From Paraburkholderia sp. SOS3 (GTDB taxonomy: Bacteria; Pseudomonadota; Gammaproteobacteria; Burkholderiales; Burkholderiaceae), in the NCBI RefSeq assembly GCF_001922345.1, contig NZ_CP018811.1, forward strand, positions 1,240,001-1,304,000: a stretch of 64,000 nucleotides of DNA, in the 5' to 3' direction. The notes below the pieces were generated by a model. It saw nothing but the letters and a program-made list of their open reading frames with translations. It made no database searches and was not told the origin of the DNA. Made by a program: the position numbers and the translations under genes. Shown here one piece after another: positions 9,164-18,360 of this stretch (positions within the stretch are counted from its first letter, which is position 1; the number at the start of each line of letters is the position of its first letter).

Positions 9164-10117
9164 TCACGGCAGCTTGTGCGTGCGCAGGAACTGGTCGGCG
9201 ACGGCCTGCGCGGACTGGCCGTCGAGGTCTACTGCCTTGTTCATGTCCTGCATCACGTCGTTGTTGAGCGCGGCGGACAGTGCATCGAGCTGCGCCGCGA
9301 GTTTGGGATTGCGGTCGAGCACTTCCTTGCGCACGATCGGCGTCGCGTTGTAGGGCGGGAAGTACTGCAGATCGTCCTCGAGCGGTACGATGCCGAAGCC
9401 TTTCACGCGTCCGTCGGTCGTGTAGACGAGACCGATCGTCAGCTGATCGTTGTGCAGTGCCGTGTAGACAAGCCCCGGATCCATCTGCTTCAACTGCGGC
9501 CGCGTGAAGTGCATGCCGTACTTTGCGAGCAGCGGCTTGAGTCCGTCCGGGCGGTTCGCAAATTCCGCATCCATGCCGAACACGTAATGGCGCGACTCGT
9601 CTGGAGCGGCTGCCATGTGGGCCGCCAGCTGCGAGATCGTGCGGATGCCCGTGCGTTCGGCGAACGCACTCGGCAAACCGAGTGCATACGTGTCATTGAG
9701 CGGCGATTCGGCGAGCCAGATCAGCCCGCGCGGCGCATCGAGCGCTTTGACTCGGCGATACATCTCGTCCGGGCCGAGCTTTTCCTTGATCTTGTCGTAC
9801 ACGAGCGCGGCCGTGCCGGTGTAATCCCATACGACATCGAGCTGGCCATTCTCGAGTGCGCTGCGCATCAGCGTGCTGCCGAGGCCGGCATGCACTTCCA
9901 CGCTATAGCCGCGCGCACGCAGATATTGCGACGTGATTTCCGCAAGCACGTACTGTTCGGTGAAGTTCTTCGCGCCGAGCACAATGTCGGCGGCGATTGC
10001 CGGGGCGCTTGTCACGGCGAGCAGCGCACCGAGCGCGCCGGCGACGGCCAGGCGCCGCCAGGCGCCGCGCGTGGCGCGCGCAATGCGGGCCGATAGTTCG
10101 AGCGTGGCGCGCTTCAT
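9164..10117 (-). CDS. Osmoprotectant ABC transporter periplasmic substrate-binding protein (OpuAC/YehZ type)
   Basis: The protein has 317 aa when started at the ATG with GGAGGTG upstream; this ATG overlaps the stop of the preceding permease (ATGA). The N-terminus carries basic residues, a hydrophobic core and the cleavage region APAIAAD, a Sec signal peptide. The mature part starts with IVLGAKNFTEQYVLAEITSQYL, characteristic of OpuAC/OsmF-type binding proteins, and contains GLGSTLMRSALENGQLDVVWDYTGT-like ligand-pocket segments. It delivers a quaternary-amine osmolyte to the two permeases. It is third in the reading order of the operon counted from the ATPase end, second from the promoter. Confidence 0.93.
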   Translation of the reverse strand: MKRATLELSARIARATRGAWRRLAVAGALGALLAVTSAPAIAADIVLGAKNFTEQYVLAEITSQYLRARGYSVEVHAGLGSTLMRSALENGQLDVVWDYTGTAALVYDKIKEKLGPDEMYRRVKALDAPRGLIWLAESPLNDTYALGLPSAFAERTGIRTISQLAAHMAAAPDESRHYVFGMDAEFANRPDGLKPLLAKYGMHFTRPQLKQMDPGLVYTALHNDQLTIGLVYTTDGRVKGFGIVPLEDDLQYFPPYNATPIVRKEVLDRNPKLAAQLDALSAALNNDVMQDMNKAVDLDGQSAQAVADQFLRTHKLP

Positions 10118-10830
10118 GCCGCACCTCCGTGGCGCATGACCCAGCATCTCCCGCCCGCCGCGACCACGCCGTCGAGCATCAACGCGACGATGGCGGTGGT
10201 CGCCGCGCCCATCAGCAGCAACGACTGATTGTCGAGGTAGATGCCCGGAAAGATCAGCGATCCGAGGCTGTCGGCGCCGATCAGATAGGCGAGCGGCGCG
10301 GTGCCGACGTTGATTGCCAGCGCAGTGCGGATGCCGCCGACCACGATCGGCATCGCGTGTGGCAGTTCGACGCGCAACAGCGCTTGCCAGCCGGTCATGC
10401 CGAGTCCTTGCGCTGCCTCGCGCAAAGCGGATGGCGTACTTTTCACGCCCTCATAGGTGTTGCGCATGATCGGCAGCAGCGACGCAAGAAACAGCGCGAT
10501 GACGGCCGGCACATCGCCGATGCCGAACACGCCAAGCGCGATCGCGAGTACCGCAAGCGACGGGATCGTGTTGCCGACGTTGAAGATCTGCATCAGATGC
10601 TCCGCCGAGCGCCGCAACGCGGGCCGGCTCAACAGTACACCGAACGGTATGCCGACTACGATCGCAAGCGCCATCGAGTAACCGACCAGCAGCAGATGCC
10701 GTTCTGTGTAGTACAGCAGGTCGCCGGCCCGATTTTCCAATGCGCCGGCACCGATACCGCGCACGAGGGTCCAGGCGACGATGCTTATCGCTAGCAGGCT
10801 GATCAGGTATCGGGCTGTGCGCCGTGTCAT
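10114..10830 (-). CDS. Osmoprotectant ABC transporter permease (first gene of operon)
   Basis: The 238-aa inner-membrane permease starts at an ATG preceded by a near-consensus AAGGAGGTG; an open frame extends further upstream but without a ribosome-binding site. It has five to six hydrophobic segments and the EAAQGLGMTGWQALLRVELP transport motif. It is homologous to the second permease at 8500-9153; both are needed for a heteromeric channel in the Yeh/Osm-type systems. The operon order from the promoter is permease, binding protein, permease, ATPase, with junctions of -4, +10 and -4 bases. Such tight packing indicates one transcript starting upstream of 10830. Confidence 0.92.
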   Translation of the reverse strand: MTRRTARYLISLLAISIVAWTLVRGIGAGALENRAGDLLYYTERHLLLVGYSMALAIVVGIPFGVLLSRPALRRSAEHLMQIFNVGNTIPSLAVLAIALGVFGIGDVPAVIALFLASLLPIMRNTYEGVKSTPSALREAAQGLGMTGWQALLRVELPHAMPIVVGGIRTALAINVGTAPLAYLIGADSLGSLIFPGIYLDNQSLLLMGAATTAIVALMLDGVVAAGGRCWVMRHGGAA

Positions 10831-11697
10831 GTAACAACACCTCCTTTCGATGCAGCGGACGATAGCCCGCTGATGCGCGCCGGGCCGGGCCGCGCATGTG
10901 CATATGGATTCCGTGGACTGCGATGGAATCGACGGGAACGGTTTCGCATCGGCCGCGAACACGCATGGTCGATACGAAGGGGAACGCCCGGGGCGTTCGT
11001 CTGGTCGTCACGTTCGGCCCGGCAACGCGATACGCGCGCGGGCAAGGCACCGCCTAAAAAAGACGGCAAGGATACGGAGGGAAACCCCGAACCGCTGAGG
11101 CCGAAGCCCCGTTTGGTCTGGCGAAGCCGATGCAACCCCGATACTTCGAAGAGAACTGCATCAAGGCACGCACGAATTAGTCACATTGAGATAGAAACGG
11201 GCCGATTATAGGCCACCAAATTGGTCACGTCCACCCTGCACCCGGAATTCGATGCTGCGCGAAGCACGAGAAACGTCGAAACATCATGCATTCAATTTCA
11301 ATAAAAAATTCGTAGTTATGGAATACGAAATATTATTCAATGGGTGTCGCGCACATCTGTCCACGATCTGTTCTCGCTGCGCCGACGCCGCTATACAAGC
11401 CCCATAAGCTTATGAACGCTCGATCACGGTCGAGAAAAGACGGCTTTGCAAGAGTTGGAATCCGGCATGCGAGCAACCTGCGAATGTCGTCGAATTCGTG
11501 TATTCAGGTGCGTAGCGGTGGGCACACCGGATGCTTACTGGGGCAACTGAATCGACCCGGGTACGAGCAGGAAATTTGCGACGGCGCACATGGATTTATG
11601 GCATGCCGTGACATAACATGAATAAGAGATGAAATTCCACGATGCCATGCGACGGCAACGGGATTGACGCGGTAAGTTGCACGAAAGGAGGCCAGCC
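10831..11697. other. Long intergenic region between divergent osmoprotectant operon and decayed permease
   Basis: About 870 bases without a credible gene. The left part must hold the promoter of the osmoprotectant operon. A distinctly AT-rich island lies at about 11270-11345 and contains an inverted repeat TTCGTA (11309-11314) / TACGAA (11324-11329), plausible as a regulator or promoter site. Short frames in 11340-11640 show no family features. The right end carries a strong ribosome-binding site (AAAGGAGG) for the broken permease that starts at 11698. Confidence 0.5.
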
Positions 11698-12534
11698 ATG
11701 AGCACCATCCGGAACCTGACATTATCCGGACGGCTGCGCCGCGAAGCCGGTCTCGTCGGGTTGCTGTTTGCCAGCACCACGAGCATGATCGGATCGGGTT
11801 GGCTATTCGGTGCGTACCATGCGTCGAAGATAGCCGGGCCGCTGAGCATAGGCAGCTGAGCCCTGGGGGCGATCATCATCATGCTGATCGCACTATGTTT
11901 CGCTGAGCTGGCAGCCATCTTTCCACGCAGCGGCGCGCTCGTGCATATGAGCCACGCGAGTCACGGCGAAGGGCTCGGGCGAATCTGGGTGGAAGATACG
12001 GGTGCCGGTCGTGACGATTGCCGGGCTGATGACGGCTAGCACTCATTGGAACGTCGCGCGCGCGGCGCCCGGGACATATGAGCTTTCGGGCATGTTCACC
12101 GCGCTGTGTTGCGGCGCAATCTTCCAGACGTGCCGCGGCCGTTCCGCATGTGGGGCGCTCGCATCCTTGCGCCGCTCGCGTTTATCTGCAGCAACCTCGT
12201 TATCTATTGGACCGGATATCGAACGAATACCTTTCTGTTCTCGCTCGTTGCAATCGGCTTCGTGCTTTATGCGCTGCACTATCACCTGATTGCGCGCAAA
12301 CCTCGTGGCGAATTCGGCTGGAAACACATCGGCTGGCTGTTGCCATGGTTCGGGGGAATCTGGATGCTGTCGTACCTCGGTGGAATCGGCGGAGGAACCG
12401 GCGCGATCGGCTTCGGGTGGGACATCGTGCTCGTGACGATCTGGAGCGTCGTGGTCATGCTGCTGGCGATGCGTTGTGCCCTCGCGAGAGAACAGACCGC
12501 AGCCATGATGGCGCGGATGAACAGGACAAGCTGA
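11698..12534 (+). pseudogene. Decayed APC-family amino-acid permease (in-frame stop plus internal deletion)
   Basis: The N-terminus reads as an APC permease (LRREAGLVGLLFASTTSMIGSGWLFGAYHASKIAGP), but translation stops at TGA 11857-11859, exactly where IGS-W-ALG is expected; TGG to TGA explains it. The same frame then continues as a good membrane helix (ALGAIIIMLIALCFAELAA) and PRSGALVHMSHASHG up to about 11990. A junction follows where homology is lost. From about 12118 in another frame, the C-terminal part resumes (NLPDVPRPFRMWGARILAPLAF ... WDIVLVTIWSVVVMLLA). Full-length relatives are about 500 aa or more, so several central helices are deleted. A strong ribosome-binding site remains. It is not expected to make a working transporter. 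Confidence 0.85.
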
Positions 12535-12555
12535 TTCGCGCACTGGCACCTAACG

Positions 12556-14424
12556 ATGGCGAGCAAACTTTCCGACTCCGATGTTGCAGAGAGCAATCAT
12601 TCGCGCCATGTGAAGGTCGCGCCTTCCCAGCCATACAAGACCGCGCATCCGGACGACGACCCGGGCGAATCAGTCGGTCTGTACTGGTTGTGCTTTCTTG
12701 CGCTCATCGTCGGGGTTGTGACGGGATTCGGCGCAGTCGTCTTCCGCGGCCTGATCGGACTCGTGCACAACATGTCTTTTCTGGGACGATTTTCATTCGC
12801 GTACGACGCCACCCAATTTACGCCTGCATCGCCATGGGGCGGTTTTGTCATTCTCGTGCCGGTGGCCGGCGGCCTGGTCGTGACCTGGCTCGTGAGCACG
12901 TTCGCACCGGAAGCGAAAGGACACGGCGTTCCCGAAGTGATGGATGCCATCTATTACAAGCGCGGCAAGATACGCCCTGTGGTCGCCGTCGTCAAATCGA
13001 TCGCTTCGGCGTTTGCGATCGGTTCAGGCGCCGCGGTGGGCCGGGAAGGGCCGATCATTCAGATTGGCTCCGCGCTCGGTTCCACGCTAGGACAAGTCAT
13101 ATCGATGACGGCGGGCCAGCGGATCACGCTCGTTGCGGCGGGCGCCGGCGCAGGCATCGCTGCAACCTTCAATACGCCGATCGGGGGCGTGCTGTTTGCC
13201 ACCGAGCTGATGATGCCGGAGATCAGCGTCAACACTTTCCTGCCGGTCGCCATTTCGACCGGCACCGCAACGTTTATTGGACGGCTCTTTTTTGGTGCCG
13301 CGCCCGCGTTTCTTGTTCCGGCACAGCTCGGGGCGATTCCGAACCAGCCAGGGAGTGCCTTCACGCTGCTGCTGTATGCGCTTCTCGGTGCGATCGTCGG
13401 TGCCGCGGCTGCTCTGCTGGTGAAGGCGCTGCACTGGGCAGAGGACCTTTTCGACCTCGTGCCGGGACGTTACGCCCGGCATATGCTCGGCATGCTGCTG
13501 GTCGGCATTGGAATGTATGGACTGCAAAGGTACGCGGGCCATTACTTCATTGAAGGAGTCGGATACGCTCCTATCCAGGCTACCCTTTATGGGCAACTGG
13601 AAGGCGGCCTGTTTCTGCTATTGCTTGCGGCATGCAAGACGATGGCGACATCGGCGAGTCTGGGCTCCGGTTCTTCCGGCGGCGTATTCTCGCCATCGCT
13701 GTTTATCGGAGCGACGCTCGGCGCATCGCTTGCCGCGGCGATTGCCGCTGTCTTGCCTGGTGCGCCCGTCAGCGGACCCGCGTTTGCGATGGTCGGCATG
13801 GGTGCCATGGTGGGTGGCGCAACAGGCGCGGCGATGACCGCCGTCGCGATGGTCTTCGAGATGACCCGCGACTACGACATCGTGCTGCCGATGATCGTCG
13901 CAGTTGCATTCAGTCTGGGCGTGCGGCGCATGTTGTCCCCGGAGAGCATTTATACGCTCAAGCTCGTGCGTCGTGGGCATCCGATCCCGAACGCTTTGCA
14001 CGCGAACATGTTTCTCGTGCAAAGCGCCGGTCAGGTCATGGAGACCGACGTCCTCATGCTGGATGCACAGATACAGTTTCGGGCAACGCTTTCACCTGCG
14101 GCGGAACAGGCGTTCCGGCATATCGTCGTCACGCGAGATAGCGAGATCTACGGTGTGTTGCGCATCAATACCGGTCTGCGCCGTGCGGTGAGCCAGGGCG
14201 CGTCCGACATCACGCTAGGTTCGCTCGCGCAGCGAAACTTCATCGTCGTGCAGGAGAGGGACGCCGTATTCGGGGTGATCAGCGAACTCAGGAAGCGCAA
14301 GGCCGTCATGGCGGTCGTGGTCAAGAGCGGTCGCCGCGACGATCCGGTTCAGGTGCTGGGCGTCATCGCGAAAGAGCACATCGCGGAAGCAGTGGCAAGC
14401 ACGATCAGGATCTTTCCCGGGTAA
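12556..14424 (+). CDS. ClC-family chloride channel with C-terminal regulatory region
   Basis: The 622-aa membrane protein has the ClC anion-selectivity motifs: GHGVP (about 122-126), GREGP (Glu164 is the gating glutamate) and GGVFSPSLFIGA. The C-terminal part after about residue 470 is a cytosolic region of CBS-pair size (FRHIVVTRDSEIYGVLRIN ... FIVVQERDAVFGVISEL). At the position of the internal proton glutamate of E. coli ClC (second Glu in FIIEEM) this protein has Leu218 after Glu217 (LFATELM). By family knowledge, this suggests a passive channel rather than a Cl-/H+ antiporter. The start is an ATG with a weak ribosome-binding site 21 bases after the broken permease, whose promoter it may have inherited. 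Confidence 0.9.
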   Translation: MASKLSDSDVAESNHSRHVKVAPSQPYKTAHPDDDPGESVGLYWLCFLALIVGVVTGFGAVVFRGLIGLVHNMSFLGRFSFAYDATQFTPASPWGGFVILVPVAGGLVVTWLVSTFAPEAKGHGVPEVMDAIYYKRGKIRPVVAVVKSIASAFAIGSGAAVGREGPIIQIGSALGSTLGQVISMTAGQRITLVAAGAGAGIAATFNTPIGGVLFATELMMPEISVNTFLPVAISTGTATFIGRLFFGAAPAFLVPAQLGAIPNQPGSAFTLLLYALLGAIVGAAAALLVKALHWAEDLFDLVPGRYARHMLGMLLVGIGMYGLQRYAGHYFIEGVGYAPIQATLYGQLEGGLFLLLLAACKTMATSASLGSGSSGGVFSPSLFIGATLGASLAAAIAAVLPGAPVSGPAFAMVGMGAMVGGATGAAMTAVAMVFEMTRDYDIVLPMIVAVAFSLGVRRMLSPESIYTLKLVRRGHPIPNALHANMFLVQSAGQVMETDVLMLDAQIQFRATLSPAAEQAFRHIVVTRDSEIYGVLRINTGLRRAVSQGASDITLGSLAQRNFIVVQERDAVFGVISELRKRKAVMAVVVKSGRRDDPVQVLGVIAKEHIAEAVASTIRIFPG

Positions 14425-14491
14425 GCGGAACCGGCGACACCCGTCAATAGCCGACGCAAACCGCGCGGGAAATCAGCAGACCAGCGAGCAG

Positions 14492-14749
14492 ATGATGAAA
14501 CTAAAAGATCAACTGGAGAGTTTCGGGCATCGCATGCGTCAGAGGCTACATCTCGATACCTTGGGTGATGCGATACGGACGATGCAAACGGCGGAGGTAG
14601 ACGTCCATCCGGAATGGGTCATTGTTTATCGGACCGCCGGTGGTTTCTGCTGCATATACCGCGGCAAGGCATTCGACTTCGCCGAGATGCTGGATATACA
14701 GATATGGTCGGAAGAGATGGATGTACAGCCGTACTACATAGGCTTCTGA
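14492..14749 (+). CDS. Small hypothetical protein (85 aa)
   Basis: I do not recognise a family. The frame is intact, begins with two consecutive ATG codons after GCGAGCAG, and encodes a mixed-charge soluble protein with no signal peptide: a basic N-terminal helix (MKLKDQLESFGHRMRQRL) then a beta-rich part (WVIVYRTAGGFCCIYRGKAFDFAEMLDIQIWSEE, two motifs). It lies 67 bases after the ClC gene on the same strand and could be co-transcribed. Amino-acid composition looks like a real protein, not a shadow frame. Function unknown. Confidence 0.55.
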   Translation: MMKLKDQLESFGHRMRQRLHLDTLGDAIRTMQTAEVDVHPEWVIVYRTAGGFCCIYRGKAFDFAEMLDIQIWSEEMDVQPYYIGF

Positions 14750-14972
14750 TCGCAGGTGCCCGGGCCGAGGTCAGATTGGCGTGTCGATTGTTTGCACGAG
14801 AGATTGACGGGCGACGTGTCGCATCGCCTGCGTGAATGCCCGATCGGCTCAAAAAACCGCTGTAAGACGTCGCGAGACCCCGGCAATACCGGGGAGCCGC
14901 TTGTTTGCTGGGCTGCGCCGCTGTTTCAATCGACGCGATAGTAATTTCCGGGTAGCCAGTACAAAGATTCGA

Positions 14973-15053
14973 AGGTTAAGACCTACACTTTCCCTGTCGC
15001 CGCGAGAATGCTTGAACGAAAGAGCAAGCGAGTAACGGTGTAATCCTTAACCT
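14973..15053 (+). promoter_or_regulatory. Imperfect 16-bp inverted repeat in the leader of the 96-aa secreted protein gene
   Basis: Arm 1 is at 14973-14988 and arm 2 at 15038-15053. They pair over 13 of 16 positions (AGGTTAAG...TACAC against GTGTA...CTTAACCT), with a smaller nested stem GCTTG (15010-15014) / CAAGC (15025-15029) inside. Arm 2 ends 18 bases before the start codon at 15072, next to the GGAG ribosome-binding site. The layout suggests a folded 5' leader or an operator pair. The rest of 14750-15071 shows no gene, only a short CCCCGG/CCGGGG hairpin at 14878-14894. Confidence 0.4.
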
Positions 15054-15071
15054 ATACGAGTTGGAGTACTT

Positions 15072-15362
15072 ATGAACACGAAGATCATCGCAACGGTTCT
15101 TGTCGCCGCATCCGCAGCCCTGGCAGCGCCCGCTTTTGCAAGCGGCTACGGCCCGGCGCCGTTTTATCATCCGTCGGCCGGTGCGCCCGCCTCGCAACGT
15201 GGGCAAAGCGCGCAAACGCTCGCTGCCGAAGCGAAGCAGTGGAATGACAACTCGACCGCTTACGGTGGCGTGCGCAGCGGTACCAGCGAAGCCGGCTCGC
15301 GCGCACCTTCGCGAGTCGACAGGGAACCGGGCTTTGATTCCTCGCTTTTCCGTCATCACTGA
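15072..15362 (+). CDS. Small secreted protein (96 aa), function unknown
   Basis: A clear Sec signal peptide (MNTKIIATVLVAASAALAAPAFAS, cleavage after AFA) is followed by a short polar mature part of about 72 residues rich in Gly, Ser, Ala and Arg, without cysteines. Small periplasmic proteins of this appearance are common in Burkholderia relatives, but I know no function. The ribosome-binding site is GGAG seven bases before the ATG. It is monocistronic: a structured leader lies upstream and a strong intrinsic terminator follows 42 bases after the stop. Confidence 0.75.
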   Translation: MNTKIIATVLVAASAALAAPAFASGYGPAPFYHPSAGAPASQRGQSAQTLAAEAKQWNDNSTAYGGVRSGTSEAGSRAPSRVDREPGFDSSLFRHH

Positions 15363-15403
15363 GCCGTGGGTCGGGTCAATCCCGGCCATCCGGTGAGGCT
15401 CGA

Positions 15404-15440
15404 AGCAGCCGGGTCCTTGGGGCCCGGCTGCTGTTTTTTT
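15404..15440 (+). terminator. Rho-independent terminator after the 96-aa secreted protein gene
   Basis: A perfect 10-bp stem, AGCAGCCGGG (15404-15413) with CCCGGCTGCT (15423-15432) and a 9-base loop, is followed by GTTTTTTT. The orientation fits the plus-strand gene ending at 15362. Confidence 0.93.
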
Positions 15441-15566
15441 GCCACGCGTGCCGCGCGTATTTGCGCGCGAGTCATTTCAGGGATGCCGGAAATTCAAGGA
15501 TCGCTTGTTTCGAACCCGCAATTTACGGCGAGAGGATTGGCGGTCGTGATGAGCCGTATTGGCGAT

Positions 15567-16925
15567 TCAATGGCGATCCGTGTGATACCGGGTCGATAGG
15601 GCTTCGTATAGCGGCGGCGCAAACATGCGCGAGACGCGGCTTGCAATTAACGCCGTGGCCATCAGCGAAATCACCAGCGCGTGCCCGTTGATCATTTCGA
15701 TGACGATGACGAACGCCGTAATCGGGCTTTGCGTGACGGCGGCCAGATACCCGACCATGCCAAGCGCGATCAGCATGGTGAGCTGCATCGGCGAAAGCAG
15801 CATATGCAACGTATTGCCGAGACCTGCGCCGATCGCGAGCGACGGCGCGAACAGGCCGCCTGGCGCACCGGGCAGATACGATCCGACCATGGAGATCATT
15901 TTGAGCGCGGGGTAGAGGGCGCTGACGTTTCCTTTTCCGTCGAGCATGCCCTGAGCTTCCGCATACCCGCTTCCGAAAGTGTGGCCGTGGGCAAGAACCC
16001 CTACAACCGCGATGACGAAGCCGCAAAGCGCGCCGAACAGTACCGGCTGGCGCGTGCGCAGGTCGACGAGCGCAGCCGGCATCCAGCGGCGCGTATTCAA
16101 TAGCAGCCAGCAGAAGAAACCGCCGGATAGTCCGCTTACGACGCCGATCAGGATGACGGCCGGCGCTAACAGGCGCGGCAGTTGCGACCCGATGTCGATG
16201 GTTCCGAAATAGACGTAGTTGCCCTGCAGTGCTAGCGAAACGACGCCGGCATAGATGATGGCCGTGATGAGCACGCCGCTCGTGCGCGACTCGAAGCTGC
16301 GAGTCAGCTCTTCGATAGCGAAGACGATGCCGGCGAGCGGCGCGTTGAACGCCGCGGAGAGGCCGGCAGCCGCGCCGGCGAGCGCGAGCCGGCGCTCGAG
16401 TACGCCAGGCCGGATCGCACGGAAGCGTTTCGGATAGAGCCTGCGCAGCGAATACATCAGCGACGCGCCGACGTGGATCGTCGGCCCTTCGCGGCCAATG
16501 GTGAATCCGCCGAGAATCGCCAGAAAGGAAACGAGAATCTTGCCCACCAGCACGCGCAGCGTCAACAATCGATCGGCCAGTTCGGGCGGCCCATGCAGTA
16601 TGGCGATCACTTGTGGGATGCCGCTTCCTTCGGAGCCGTCGAACAGACGGCGGGTGATCCACACCGACGCGGCGCCGACTGCCGGTGTGACCAGCAACGG
16701 GAGCCACGGTCGCTGTCCTGCGTAATGCAGGAACATCTGATAGCCGAAATCGATCAATTTCGCGTAAGCGACGGCAACGAGGCCGACTGCAATCGCACCG
16801 AGCCAGAAGACGCCGTAATGCAGCCAGAGCCGACGCACGTGAGCGCGGGCGCGCCTGTCGCCGAGCAGCGGCAGGCGGCCGCCGAGCCATGTCCGCGGGT
16901 TCATTTTTCTATGCTGCGTCGACAT
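15567..16925 (-). CDS. ClC-family chloride/proton antiporter-type protein
   Basis: The 452-aa membrane protein has complete ClC motifs: GSGIPQ (about 101-106), GREGPTIHVG (gating Glu146) and GGLFAPSLAIGAGLG. Unlike the ClC gene at 12556 it has Glu205-Glu206 (VFAIEEL), matching the proton-pathway glutamate of E. coli ClC, and it has no CBS tail; this predicts Cl-/H+ exchange. The chosen start overlaps the end of the MFS gene by 17 bases, implying coupling; an alternative ATG lies 21 bases downstream (MNPRTW). ClC exchangers of this size help extreme acid resistance in enterics; the role here is not shown. Confidence 0.9.
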   Translation of the reverse strand: MSTQHRKMNPRTWLGGRLPLLGDRRARAHVRRLWLHYGVFWLGAIAVGLVAVAYAKLIDFGYQMFLHYAGQRPWLPLLVTPAVGAASVWITRRLFDGSEGSGIPQVIAILHGPPELADRLLTLRVLVGKILVSFLAILGGFTIGREGPTIHVGASLMYSLRRLYPKRFRAIRPGVLERRLALAGAAAGLSAAFNAPLAGIVFAIEELTRSFESRTSGVLITAIIYAGVVSLALQGNYVYFGTIDIGSQLPRLLAPAVILIGVVSGLSGGFFCWLLLNTRRWMPAALVDLRTRQPVLFGALCGFVIAVVGVLAHGHTFGSGYAEAQGMLDGKGNVSALYPALKMISMVGSYLPGAPGGLFAPSLAIGAGLGNTLHMLLSPMQLTMLIALGMVGYLAAVTQSPITAFVIVIEMINGHALVISLMATALIASRVSRMFAPPLYEALSTRYHTDRH

Positions 16926-18117
16926 GGCGCGATTGCCTCTGTGGTGGTGGTTTCATTCGGGCAGCAATGACCATCCAGCAGAAAACAAGCCCCGAACACG
17001 TAAAGAACACGGCACTCGATCCGTCGATTTTCAGAAGCCATCCGCCGACCACGCCGCCCAGCGCGAGCCCGATGGACTGTGTCGTGTTATAGACGCCGAC
17101 CGCCGCGCCCTTGCGCGTGCCGGGCGCCAGCTTGGAGACCAGCGAAGGCTGCGACGCTTCGAGAATATTGAAGCCGAGAAAATAGACGAACAGGATCGCC
17201 GCCACGATCGCTATGGTATGCGCAGCGGCGCCCAGCAGTAACTGGCCGGTCAGGATAAGGAAAATCGCACCGACGAGCACCGCTTTCATCTTGCCGCGTT
17301 TCTCGGCCGCGATGATCGCGGGCACCATCATGACGAACGACAGCCCCATGACGGGCAGGTAGATCATCCAGTGCGAGCGCACCGGCAGGCCGTCCGCTTC
17401 GAGAATGCGCGGCACGACGAGAAAGAGCGCGGTCTGCGTGGCGTGCAGCACGAGCACGCCGAAATTGAGCCGCAGCAGTTCGACGTTGTGCAGTACCTCC
17501 CTGAACGGCGCGCGCACGTGCACGGGCTTCGGCGCATCGGGCACGACCCACAGCACGACGCCGACCGCGAGCACCGAGAACACGCCGACCAGCGCGAAGA
17601 GCCCGCTCATGCCGACCCACTGGAACACGACCGGTGCGCCGACGATCGCCACCGCGAACGAAATGCCGATGCTGCCGCCGACCATCGCCATGGCTTTCGT
17701 GCGATGTTCTTCGGAGGTCAGATCGGCGATGAACGCGATCACCGCCGACGACACCGCGCCCATGCCCTGAATGACGCGGCCGACGATGATCCACGTCATG
17801 TCGTGCGCGAGCGCGGCCACGAAGCTGCCGAGCGCGAAGATCAGCAGGCCCGTTGCGATCACGGGTTTGCGGCCGACCTTGTCCGACACCCAGCCGTAGA
17901 AGATATACAGCAGCGACTGCGTGACGCCGTACGCACCAAGCGCGACGCCGACGAGGAACACGTTGTCGCCGCCCGGGATCGTCCTCGCGTAGATCGAGAA
18001 CACCGGCATGATCATGAAGAGACCGAGCATGCGCAACGCGAAGATCGACGCAAGCGCCACGGTCGCGCGCGATTCGGACGCACTCATACGTGTTGGAGGG
18101 GCGGACGGATTGGACAC
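16909..18117 (-). CDS. YajR-like MFS transporter
   Basis: The 402-aa inner-membrane carrier has 12 hydrophobic segments. Family features are the A-motif GWVSDKVGRKPVI after helix 2, GRVIQGMGAVSSAVIAFIADLT in helices 4-5 and PGTRKGAAVGVYNTTQSIGLALGGVVGGWLL near helix 11, all typical of the YajR-like drug/H+ antiporter group. E. coli YajR carries an extra C-terminal domain that is absent here. The longest frame starts with GTG; an ATG ten codons in (MSASESR) is an equally good start and neither has a strong ribosome-binding site. The downstream ClC gene overlaps its 3' end. Substrate unknown. Confidence 0.88.
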   Translation of the reverse strand: MSNPSAPPTRMSASESRATVALASIFALRMLGLFMIMPVFSIYARTIPGGDNVFLVGVALGAYGVTQSLLYIFYGWVSDKVGRKPVIATGLLIFALGSFVAALAHDMTWIIVGRVIQGMGAVSSAVIAFIADLTSEEHRTKAMAMVGGSIGISFAVAIVGAPVVFQWVGMSGLFALVGVFSVLAVGVVLWVVPDAPKPVHVRAPFREVLHNVELLRLNFGVLVLHATQTALFLVVPRILEADGLPVRSHWMIYLPVMGLSFVMMVPAIIAAEKRGKMKAVLVGAIFLILTGQLLLGAAAHTIAIVAAILFVYFLGFNILEASQPSLVSKLAPGTRKGAAVGVYNTTQSIGLALGGVVGGWLLKIDGSSAVFFTCSGLVFCWMVIAARMKPPPQRQSRHVDAA

Positions 18118-18193
18118 TGACGGTCTGGCGAAGTGAGTGCGCGACGCCGATCAAAGGTAGCGGCAGCGCAGGTTGAAAACGCGGCCTTGATAC

Positions 18194-18223
18194 GCAGCGG
18201 CAGGCAGCGGCAGGCAGCGGCAG
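18194..18223. repeat. Three tandem copies of a 10-bp unit (GCAGCGGCAG)
   Basis: Three exact head-to-tail copies occupy the gene-free stretch upstream of the MFS gene. Such short tandem arrays can vary in copy number by slippage. The position, 77 bases upstream of the GTG start of the MFS gene, puts it in the likely promoter or leader region. Confidence 0.85.
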
Positions 18224-18360
18224 GTCGGGACATCGCAGAAATCTGCGGAACGGCGATCATGCAGCGACGACGAATAAGGCACAATGTGACATTCTAATCC
18301 ATGTTATCGTCGCGCGCGACGCCATGGTGGTCGGCGGCTCGTGCCGCTGTTCACGGATGC

